From the NCBI GenBank assembly GCA_028285035.1, contig JANQQF010000053.1, positions 1 through 64,000 of the forward strand: a stretch of DNA of 64,000 nt, read 5' to 3'. Source of the DNA: Phycisphaerae bacterium. Lineage in GTDB: Bacteria > Chloroflexota > Anaerolineae > 4572-78 > J111. The notes under the pieces are model-generated. The model did no database searches, had not been told where the DNA came from, and saw only the letters and a program-made list of their open reading frames with translations. This document shows, one piece after another, positions 10,501 through 18,259 of the stretch (positions are counted from its first letter, which is position 1; every line of letters begins with the position of its first letter). The position numbers and the translations under genes are program-made.

Positions 10501-13500
10501 AAACATGAGGCCAAGCATCTACACTGATCAGATTATCTGTATAACCAACAAATGTCTTTAATCTCGGCCACGGCCCAGTGGGTCCGGCTGGGGTTAATGT
10601 GGTTGGCATCGGAGCTAACTTATTGCCAAAAATATCCAGGAATCGGAAATCAAGGGTAATATCCTGCCCCACACCATCATAAGGTGAATGGGGTAGAGTT
10701 GGTCCTGTTGACCCCGTTGGTGCTGCCGGTGGATGTGTTGTTGCCAAGGGGGCTACAGGCACGGCTGCATGGTAATGTAGATGGGTTGGGGTGGCCGTCA
10801 GGCCATTCGGCTGATGGGAACCAATGGGCATCCCCGGCGGGCTGGCTGTCCAGCCGTTTTGCTGGGGCACTTTATACTCTAAAAGGGTGTAACTTTCCTC
10901 TAATAAAGCCTTTCCATCCGTTGGTGTAGGGGTGCCAGGATAGGGTCGATCTATTTCAATATCGATATAACCAGGGCGAATCGTTGGTAGTTTTACCTGA
11001 TATCGTGGATCAAAGGATGCGGGTGTTGTCCCAGTTGGCGCGATAGAGAGAACATTTTCCTGAGTGTTAATCTTCCCATCTAAGACCACACTATTAACAT
11101 AGACTGGTAAATTGTAGGCGTCATGAACGGGCGACACGGAGTGAGTGACAAGCAAGGTCACCTCAGCAATTGGGTTTTTAGCAAAAAGATAGGAGGGTAG
11201 AGACTGTTTTTCAGCCTCATAGTAGAGATAATAGCCAGACTGATGGGTTTGATCATTCTTCCATAGCTCTTGCATAAAGACCATGTTTGCCCCTGTGACT
11301 CCAGGCGCTCCGGTAATTCCGGTTGCCCCAATCGGCTCAACAGCCGCAGCACTTCCTGGATAGAGCGTTGTTATTCCTGTTGGCGTGGCGGTCATTCCAT
11401 TGGTGCCATCATCTAGGTTGGTATTGATGATAAATGATGTTGGCTCTGGACTGGATTTCAAACTGATATTGGCTTGGTTTTGACCTTTTTGGGCGCTGTC
11501 TGCTGGATAGAGAAGGTAAATACCTTCAATAGTCTTCGTATGGGTCATTAGATTCTCAAGAGTTTGCTTATCGCTTTGACTGGTTCCTAAGACCTCATAG
11601 ATATACGGTGCTTTTTCTGGCTTCGCCAGTGATGGCCCTGTTGCCCCGGTCACGCCTGTTGCACCACTAGAGATGTCAGCCTGCTTAATATCAACCCGAA
11701 GCATGGTTGTCCAAAGTTGAGGTGTAATTGTCTCTGGGGTTACTGTTAATTCAGCCGCTGCTGGGTGAGCATGATTGGTGACTACAAAAGGCGTTGGGTT
11801 AACTCCCGATGGCCCCGGGTCACTCTGCAAGACACTCTCCAACTTTTGCGGGAATTTCCATATGGCATAATTCCCAACAAAGCCGGTTTTCTGTGGCTGC
11901 GGATCTCCTGATTTCCAAGATGGTGGTGGTATAATGCCGGCTGTTAGCCCCAACGGACGTTGGGGGGATTGCCAAGGAATTTGTTCAGATAAAGCAAAGT
12001 GTCGTGGTTGAATATGGTAGGATACGGGCGGTTCAATGGTTGCTGATGGGCCAGAATAAGCCGTCATTCCTTTGAATGCCTCGATCTCTTGAATGGCCGT
12101 TATGCCCAGTGGATAGCCAACTAGGGTTGTTGCACCTGTTGGTCCAAAGCTCATCCAATCAGGAACTGGAATTTTGTCGTTGATACTTAGTTGTAACTGA
12201 TCCCCCACCGTCACGCCCTCGACGCCAAATTGCTGGCGGGTCAATTGATATAATCCCTGCCGACCGTCATCCGTGTCTACCGTACCGCTGGTTGGGGGTA
12301 AGCGTAGCCCATGCAGCAGGAAGTGGCTTGCCATTGCCCCAGCATGTTGATAGAAATTGTTTTTAAGTGGTGGTGATCCGGTCGGCCCTTCTAATTTCTC
12401 TAAAATAAAGTCAATCTTTAAGTTAGCAGGTTGGGCAATCGTTAATGAATTGTTTGTTGGGAAAATTGGTACTTGATTGTTTGTATAATGACTAGCCCCC
12501 GTTGGTCCAGTCGGCGCAATAATCTCGGCCACAGTTAGGCCATAACGTCTGGCGATCTTTGATAATGTGTCGGTGCCTGTAACCCCATAGGGGAACGGCG
12601 GCAGGTGAATACTACTGCCAGATTTGAAGAGTTGCTTGGTAACGCTTTCGTTTTGGAGATTAGGCCACAACAGCCACTGATTCATCTCCTGCATTGCAGT
12701 AACCCCAGTTTGTCCAGTGCCCGTCATCCCAAAATGTCGAGCAATGGTCTGCAATGTATCGACGGTTTTCACCGTGTAGGTAGTCGCTCCTGATGGCCCT
12801 GCATAAGCAACAGTCGCCCCTTTGGGCAGCTGCAGGTAGGATAGCTGGGGATTGACTGCCATATTGGCATAGGCGGTAGCTCCAACCAAGCTGAACCGAT
12901 CAGCGACCTCGTCCGGTGTATCCTCTTGTTGCCAGGTATAATTTACATTGCTCAAGGTCACTGTGGCCCCTTGATGTAAAGGAACATCCCGATTAGTTAC
13001 AGCAATACCCTGCGGCGATTGGCCAAATTCAGGATAGTGGGTTGTAATCTCATTTAGCGTGACAGCATCGGGTCCACTGGCAATGTTCGTCAGATCAGTT
13101 GGATAAAGTGTCGTCGCCTTAAATTGGCTGGATACCTGCTTTAACCCCTGTTTGATACTAAGTTGGAAATAGTCACTTAATAGAAAATCTGTGAGAGCTT
13201 GTTTAGGAATTGGTACTGTCCCTGTAGCCCCACCATTTGTGGTAGGCCAAGGTTGATTGAAGGCGTGTTGCAGCTTGGTTAAATATGTCTTATCGACAAC
13301 TGGCACATTAAATTTGATTTTATCACCCTGAGGTAGGTTTAACTGTAAATTGGACAGCATTGGGAAGGCGGCAAAAGAACGAGGGAACCCAGTTGGTGGC
13401 TGGGTAGGTATATCATTGAAATGAACTGGGGTATAGGCGGTAAAGAAATAGACCATGTCATTCCAGGATAGGCGAGGCAACGGCAGCCCCCCATCTTGGG

Positions 13501-16500
13501 CTTCGAAGTATTCAAGCATGCTTTCTACAGCGTCTGCGTTTAAGTTCGCTTCTAAAATGGGATCAGTTTTGGCTTTGCTAACTAAATAGGTGTTGAAAAC
13601 CCAGAGTAGTAGTTGCTTAACCAGTTTGCTGCTTGAGGCATTCATGATCGTATCGTGCGTTGCTTTTGGGTCAGGGGCATCAATCATGATGAGGGCGACA
13701 CCTTGCGGCACACGATCTGTGTCAAGCTGGGCCAGTGTAAATTTAGTGGCAAAATAGAGGTTAAGCGTTTCTTTGGTGATGCCAGAAAGGGGGGGTGCTT
13801 GCCAATTAGCCTCGGTTGGAGCCCAGGGGGTCGTATCCAAAAGGGCCAGCCGCTCTAGCTGCTCGTGGTCGATCACAAGACCAGGCGCGAGTTCCCCATC
13901 CATCTCTGCCAATTCACCACTATTCAACAAGGCCACATCCCCGCTACTGACTTCGTCCCAAGGCGCGGTCGTATCATGTCCAATCTTAAAGGAAACGTGC
14001 ATGTGGGCACTAAAGGTATGATGGAAATGGACAGAGAAGGGTATATGAAGGGTGACTTTTACCGAGACCGATAACTCTGCTGAAGCACTGACTTCAGCGG
14101 CTTTATGCGCCGCCAAGGCCAATGTAGCTTGAAGTTTTATGGTGATATTGATTGAGGCCGAGACAATGGCCAAATCGAGCTTGGCATAAATTTTCCCTAT
14201 CAAACCAACCACGGCCTGAATGTAGTAGTAGAAGGGCTTGCCAAAGGGACTGGACGAGTCCGATGTCGAGCCGTTATAAACGGCAACTACCCCCTGTAAA
14301 ATACCCTCGACCGTCGCATCAATGCCCCCTGAGAATGGCCCGGCTGAAAAATCCTTACCCACGCCAACTTGTAGCCCCAAACCAAAGATAATAATTGGAT
14401 TAAAGGAGCCTGACTTAGGGGTGGGTAGATGAGACACACTTTGGTTATGCAATACGCCAAAGTAAAATCCACCTGACCCCGTAAAGGGTAAGACTTGGAT
14501 GCTGGCGGATTGACTAAAATCACCGTGATAGGGGAAGCCCACATCGATCGTAAAGCCCCCATTGGTATAAATCCAAATTTTGACTACGGGTAATGTAATA
14601 TCAGCATCCCCTAACTCTATGTGACGAATATAGTCGGGCAAGGTGAGGGCGAGGTAATAGACCCCAACGTGATCATTGACCTTTTTATACATGATCTCAA
14701 AGCGCAAACCCTTAACCAAGCCATCACCAACCTGGATTAACAACCCATACAAATTGGGATCATTGAAGACGATGGATAAATCAAGAAGCGGTTTTAGGAG
14801 ATAGGCATGTAGGCCAAGCAACCAACCAGCGTTCGGATCATAATTCACCCCCGTCTTTGGTAAGGGGGCTTGGGGGGTGGTTGACTTAAAGTCAGCCACC
14901 ATATCAGTGATTGCCTTTGATACCGAATCAGGCGATTCACCTAGGGAGACCCGTTGCCCAGCACCTAAGAAACGTAGATCAAACAGCGCATTCCCTTTAC
15001 CTGGTGGAGGCGGGGCTGTATCAGGACGGGTCGCGTGCCAAGGATGATCCTGAACATATTTCTGAAAATCAAAGGTCAGAAAATGTCCGGTGGGAATGAC
15101 CAAAACCGTTCTATCTTGTTGGGTTGAGGTTTTAGTCGGTAGTAGATACTCTAAACTAATGTTGCCAATTTTTATCAAAGGTGTGAGGGAAACATTGATA
15201 TCATAATCAAAAGCAATGGTTCGGGGGTCCTTAGACCCTTTGGCGGGTAGGCCAAATTTGAGATCAAAGTGATCAAGCGAAATCTTGTTGAGTACATCCC
15301 ATGGAGCTGGGAGTTGAAGCGTTTGGCCTTTGGTTGTGGGATTACCGTTCCCATCGATGGCACTGGTCGCAGCCCGAACCAAACGCCCCACGATATCACC
15401 CAAGCTGAGCTGGGTTAACGTGATGTCGATACTACTGGCCCCGTGGGGTAACTTTTGAATTGTTCCCTTCAACTCACCATCAAGAATGAACGTGAACGCT
15501 TTATAGGCAGGAGTAATCCCACTCTTCAAATCGAGCTCTAAGATGACATCCATCCCAATAAAGTCTTTAACCGTTCCCCGAATGATCCCTTCTTTAGTGG
15601 GGGTGGCTGTACTATTTTCCTTTTCATAGGTCAGCGTTAGTTGCGCGTCAACGGGATAATCAAATTCCACGACCTCGATATTCAAATCAACTACCCAGCT
15701 TGTATCAAGGAGAAATTCGTATCGTTGATACCCATCTGGACCGATGATGATAGTTAGATCAACCTGGTTAATGGTCAAGCCACTAGGGACAAGAAAACTG
15801 GCATCTGGAAAATATTTGTCGATCAATTTCTGGACATCAACGGGTTGCCCCAAACTGCCTTGAAACGTCCAGCCTTCAGCCGTGCTGTACTCTGCAAAAA
15901 GATCCAATTCAACGGGATCACCACTTGGCCCGATATCAATGGTGCCCGCGATGCTCCCTACCGTCTGACCCGCACTGTGCTGCAAGCTCAAGGCGATATT
16001 CTCCAACGTAAATTTTACGCTATCAATCGTCAAAAAGGTCCAACCACCATCACCGCCAGGATTTAGATACAAATTGACCCCAAAACTATGCTGTTTGGGA
16101 GCTAATTGCATATCTAAACCGCCGACTTGCAAACCACTAGTATTATCTAAATGCTCGATAGTGTAACCATATGTTGTGGCTACATCGGTTAATTTGGGGA
16201 GTGAACTACCCTCATCAAGATCAAGATAACCAAAAAATGTAAAGTCTGGATAAGAGGCCCCCAGCGTGATTGTAAAGTTGTCCGCAATCTGTAAGGTGGC
16301 TGATAACGTCGCGTTAAGTTGCAAGGTGTCAAGATGAGCTACAGTGAAAAAGAACTCTATTCCTTTAAAGCTGAGAAGCCCAGGAATAACTTGCCAGACA
16401 TGATCTGGTTCCAGAAACACCCACATCGATAGAGAGGTGATACTTTTCTTAGCTGGATCAATAGCCAGATTCCATTGACCAATTGTTAATTCACCAGGCA

Positions 16501-17077
16501 AATCAAACTGAGAAGGAATAAGTTCTTGTATAGGGTTGCCATTCGCTAGTTGTTGAAGTTGTGAGAGGTTGAGCTGTGTATTGGAAGATTTTGTGTGAGG
16601 ATCAATCAATTGAGCTTGCAAAGTAATAATGCCGATGGATGGCCCAAAACTAGTGGAGAGATCAATTTCTTTTCCTCCCATAGGAATCGATGATGTTAAG
16701 CCCATGGCTGCTGTCGCCCGGGCTCCCCCATCTGTGTTTGGTGAATTTTCACAGGTAAGTTCTAATTTTAGGCTTAATGAGGGGAGGGTATCAATTGTAA
16801 CTGAAGTTGAGTGTTGGGCTGTCAAGCTCATATCTGGGATGTTCTGGTCAACTTTTGTGATTTTTCCCGTAACATCAATTTCTTGCTCGGTTGCTACACC
16901 CAAAAGTTGTGCCAAAGGAGCTAACGAACCAGTTAATTGTAACTTCCCACTCCACGACTGCCCCACTACTGGTTTTTGACCAGAAAATTTCAAGGTTTGA
17001 TAGATGGTATTATTCAATGTAGAGTAATCTTCAGCAAAGGTCCAAAATTGATCTTCAGCTTGATTTAAATTAGCCAT
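7586..17077 (-). CDS. Giant LysM-containing protein with dispersed collagen-type Gly-X-Thr triplets (paralogue A)
   Basis: A 3,163-aa protein I cannot assign to a characterised family. Residues 1 to about 1,050 are beta-rich, with recurring units such as EYSTAEGWTFQGSL followed by an 'LTINQVDLTI' strand and amphipathic alternation (AELSVSVKVTLHIPF). Two LysM-like segments lie at about 1,430-1,450 (TTYTVKTVDTLQTIARHFG) and 1,500-1,520 (DTLSKIARRYGLTVAEI). The remaining ~1,600 residues look globular but contain many GPTG, GATG and GPSG triplets in loops, for example SGATGVTGATGPSL near 11.65 kb. Cysteine is very rare. No signal peptide or transmembrane helix is evident. The start ATG has a good AAGGTGG site. 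It is co-directional with the EEP gene upstream and coupled to the GT array downstream. A closely alignable paralogue lies at 24,587-34,111. It may be a scaffold or surface protein (inference). It somewhat recalls very large beta-repeat LysM proteins of other bacteria. Confidence 0.7.
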   Translation of the reverse strand: MANLNQAEDQFWTFAEDYSTLNNTIYQTLKFSGQKPVVGQSWSGKLQLTGSLAPLAQLLGVATEQEIDVTGKITKVDQNIPDMSLTAQHSTSVTIDTLPSLSLKLELTCENSPNTDGGARATAAMGLTSSIPMGGKEIDLSTSFGPSIGIITLQAQLIDPHTKSSNTQLNLSQLQQLANGNPIQELIPSQFDLPGELTIGQWNLAIDPAKKSITSLSMWVFLEPDHVWQVIPGLLSFKGIEFFFTVAHLDTLQLNATLSATLQIADNFTITLGASYPDFTFFGYLDLDEGSSLPKLTDVATTYGYTIEHLDNTSGLQVGGLDMQLAPKQHSFGVNLYLNPGGDGGWTFLTIDSVKFTLENIALSLQHSAGQTVGSIAGTIDIGPSGDPVELDLFAEYSTAEGWTFQGSLGQPVDVQKLIDKYFPDASFLVPSGLTINQVDLTIIIGPDGYQRYEFLLDTSWVVDLNIEVVEFDYPVDAQLTLTYEKENSTATPTKEGIIRGTVKDFIGMDVILELDLKSGITPAYKAFTFILDGELKGTIQKLPHGASSIDITLTQLSLGDIVGRLVRAATSAIDGNGNPTTKGQTLQLPAPWDVLNKISLDHFDLKFGLPAKGSKDPRTIAFDYDINVSLTPLIKIGNISLEYLLPTKTSTQQDRTVLVIPTGHFLTFDFQKYVQDHPWHATRPDTAPPPPGKGNALFDLRFLGAGQRVSLGESPDSVSKAITDMVADFKSTTPQAPLPKTGVNYDPNAGWLLGLHAYLLKPLLDLSIVFNDPNLYGLLIQVGDGLVKGLRFEIMYKKVNDHVGVYYLALTLPDYIRHIELGDADITLPVVKIWIYTNGGFTIDVGFPYHGDFSQSASIQVLPFTGSGGFYFGVLHNQSVSHLPTPKSGSFNPIIIFGLGLQVGVGKDFSAGPFSGGIDATVEGILQGVVAVYNGSTSDSSSPFGKPFYYYIQAVVGLIGKIYAKLDLAIVSASINITIKLQATLALAAHKAAEVSASAELSVSVKVTLHIPFSVHFHHTFSAHMHVSFKIGHDTTAPWDEVSSGDVALLNSGELAEMDGELAPGLVIDHEQLERLALLDTTPWAPTEANWQAPPLSGITKETLNLYFATKFTLAQLDTDRVPQGVALIMIDAPDPKATHDTIMNASSSKLVKQLLLWVFNTYLVSKAKTDPILEANLNADAVESMLEYFEAQDGGLPLPRLSWNDMVYFFTAYTPVHFNDIPTQPPTGFPRSFAAFPMLSNLQLNLPQGDKIKFNVPVVDKTYLTKLQHAFNQPWPTTNGGATGTVPIPKQALTDFLLSDYFQLSIKQGLKQVSSQFKATTLYPTDLTNIASGPDAVTLNEITTHYPEFGQSPQGIAVTNRDVPLHQGATVTLSNVNYTWQQEDTPDEVADRFSLVGATAYANMAVNPQLSYLQLPKGATVAYAGPSGATTYTVKTVDTLQTIARHFGMTGTGQTGVTAMQEMNQWLLWPNLQNESVTKQLFKSGSSIHLPPFPYGVTGTDTLSKIARRYGLTVAEIIAPTGPTGASHYTNNQVPIFPTNNSLTIAQPANLKIDFILEKLEGPTGSPPLKNNFYQHAGAMASHFLLHGLRLPPTSGTVDTDDGRQGLYQLTRQQFGVEGVTVGDQLQLSINDKIPVPDWMSFGPTGATTLVGYPLGITAIQEIEAFKGMTAYSGPSATIEPPVSYHIQPRHFALSEQIPWQSPQRPLGLTAGIIPPPSWKSGDPQPQKTGFVGNYAIWKFPQKLESVLQSDPGPSGVNPTPFVVTNHAHPAAAELTVTPETITPQLWTTMLRVDIKQADISSGATGVTGATGPSLAKPEKAPYIYEVLGTSQSDKQTLENLMTHTKTIEGIYLLYPADSAQKGQNQANISLKSSPEPTSFIINTNLDDGTNGMTATPTGITTLYPGSAAAVEPIGATGITGAPGVTGANMVFMQELWKNDQTHQSGYYLYYEAEKQSLPSYLFAKNPIAEVTLLVTHSVSPVHDAYNLPVYVNSVVLDGKINTQENVLSIAPTGTTPASFDPRYQVKLPTIRPGYIDIEIDRPYPGTPTPTDGKALLEESYTLLEYKVPQQNGWTASPPGMPIGSHQPNGLTATPTHLHYHAAVPVAPLATTHPPAAPTGSTGPTLPHSPYDGVGQDITLDFRFLDIFGNKLAPMPTTLTPAGPTGPWPRLKTFVGYTDNLISVDAWPHVYTDYNITGASGTAAITLEFTFSRRYYYDIYQSAYKKAKENKAKTAQEKTLLVAQADLAKVTQLYYQLAQSDIEVTITSTLEPNTPYTEADTKTALQTFVGDMWGFIGYTVHELKQPTYTPPTEAPANKSAKITVPIDFTKITQMDIFLLTIKLTIERTKDSNINPGFKDVAAVKSVTSVITPKLQPDGTTGPTATSNLNAFAKGLEDALNTSDYQLKVATQLPDQAPQSSADKAHSVSLVRLAKNSGVTGLYYEIDNDPIYYAPKPVATTVLNRAGVRVYKYEKGTTIDKSSFQLKTFSGFDMGALARTFLNAMDDILSPTMATAIAIVAPDKFRQLQLFKSELANTLSTQIAPVFYHTKSTPSSYGMAQARFRDELLIELSRYYKVETIVQCSVDHIRPSNQEYQVNFFGKLAPLGSTALTAPYAFSTSQVALVKGATGTFFTSLFEVNHAPTSKDTDAPVENQVDLPVKANYQITALEHNFRPSPLAGYQDTDWLSFVLPYSVNANTGNPFSFDIPLPLHAYPTPPALQSQVDLPEAPQFGATTTPPPLTLKDALAWDYTYTYRYIGAAQDTISTNVSFNIAPDGLTGSGPSGAAPRSGIRDLATVLLEFTQVYPKIWADLQKEIPSYAKGGSTKTITNDASTAIESFIYLAGQVVDQWASWTEYERKFSYEYEIEQIEDHSDNSLQIKVSKLKNPGPTGTYPHPGVPLPGIYIPGAPYTPKPDPSHNAPTGPTAVTYKYASATGTYLSWDDRDNYPDRQVKFTDLNVFKQENAWAGIAVIRNEDLGENDKPVKIVNDDFIYRTPLVRFVNILNPFLDPAGSLDLSTVTNMPTGPLNGADGYLGVFFNKLFADFPSDLVHLKISGSYQYRLNGPTGSIEGVTTTLPIFTTIPYWYKLDGDNRKDSSFITKVYDKIKGWLDNNPQLKPQIQELDQTLVFDLTVFSSLTSSQLPLLHLREITLSVKKVTDL

Positions 17078-17158
17078 AATAGTCCACCTTTAGAAAACAA
17101 AATAATTGTCTGGCTTCGAGATATATAAAAAATAAATTCTCAGGTCTTGATTTTTCGT

Positions 17159-18259
17159 TTAAATGTCAAGCGTAGTGAACACTGGCAAATGATCACTAAT
17201 TGCACCGCGTACAAACGCCCAACAACTCAATAATTGTTGTCCCTGAATAGTAGTAAGAGGCCATATTTTGACGTCATTTCTATATAAACCCGCATAAATG
17301 CCCTCTGGCTTAAATGGTTGTGCTGACGTTGCTAAAGAGTGATCAGGGAAAGATTCCACAATTAGGTCTAATACATGGCCTTCTTGTGGTTCTGCTCCCC
17401 TGATAAAAATATTGTCAAGTAAACTAGCCCGATAGCTTAAAGGGTTTGGCGAGCTATAAAGCATCTTTGACTCTAGCCAAGTCAGGTATTGCGCATCTTC
17501 ACGGTTACCTTTACGCGAGGGAGGAAGTACTGGTTTGGATATAGCAAGTAAGTCTTTATAAGCAGAATTGCTAACATCTCCCCCATCAAAAGGAACATTA
17601 AAATCCCCTGATATAAAGGAAACTTTTACTGGTACTGGTTCGGCATTTGTATTTACTATAACCTCATTAATTACCTGAGCTTTAGCAATCTCTTCTACAC
17701 CATACTCAGCGTTTTTAACTGGACCTGTACCTGCCAGCTTTAGATTGTGATAAGCTAGTACAGTGAAATACTCCTTAGTATCTCTGGTCCGAAATAGTAC
17801 AAAAAAGGGTTTTCGCCCCCCTCCCAAATTATCGTTATGGCTAGGATAGGGGATGTCATGCCCCTCCTTATCCTTATCTGCAAAGCCACACACTACGTCA
17901 TCTTTATCGTTTGTTACTGGTAGAAAACCTTTTCCAGCGTCTGGGTCTTTTCGCCATAAAATTAGATAAGACTCTGCTCCCATAATGCTATTACTAGAAA
18001 TTGGAAACCACGATGCATTTTCGGGATCCATATGCCGTAAGGCATTAACAATTTTTGGACCAACATCATGTTTTATCTGTGCGGAAACCTCTAGCAAGGA
18101 GGCGATATTTGCTCTAGAGGTTATAATAACTTGAGCAATATATGAGATCAAAGCGTTATCATTGGGTTCATTTCCAAATTGATAGGTTCTATTTGATAAG
18201 ATTTGGTTATATCTATTCAAATTTTCAACATTCCACGATAACAGCGTGACTTTTGCCAT
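17159..18259 (-). CDS. Endonuclease/exonuclease/phosphatase (EEP) superfamily protein, cassette A
   Basis: A 366-aa EEP-fold hydrolase. The catalytic landmarks of the superfamily are all present: LLSWNVENLNRY at the N-terminus (Asn), ANIASLLEVS near residue 57 (metal-binding Glu), SFISGDFNVPFD near residue 210 (GDFN), and GAISDHLPVFTTLDI at the C-terminus (SDH). Family members cleave phosphodiesters in DNA, RNA or phosphoinositides; the substrate here is unknown. No signal peptide is present. The ATG overlaps the upstream 989-aa gene's stop as TAATG, with GGAGGAG just upstream, so the two are translationally coupled. Unlike its neighbours it has no run of GPT/GAT triplets. A homologue occupies the same slot in the second cassette, so it is a constant part of the system and not a chance neighbour. 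Confidence 0.85.
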   Translation of the reverse strand: MAKVTLLSWNVENLNRYNQILSNRTYQFGNEPNDNALISYIAQVIITSRANIASLLEVSAQIKHDVGPKIVNALRHMDPENASWFPISSNSIMGAESYLILWRKDPDAGKGFLPVTNDKDDVVCGFADKDKEGHDIPYPSHNDNLGGGRKPFFVLFRTRDTKEYFTVLAYHNLKLAGTGPVKNAEYGVEEIAKAQVINEVIVNTNAEPVPVKVSFISGDFNVPFDGGDVSNSAYKDLLAISKPVLPPSRKGNREDAQYLTWLESKMLYSSPNPLSYRASLLDNIFIRGAEPQEGHVLDLIVESFPDHSLATSAQPFKPEGIYAGLYRNDVKIWPLTTIQGQQLLSCWAFVRGAISDHLPVFTTLDI

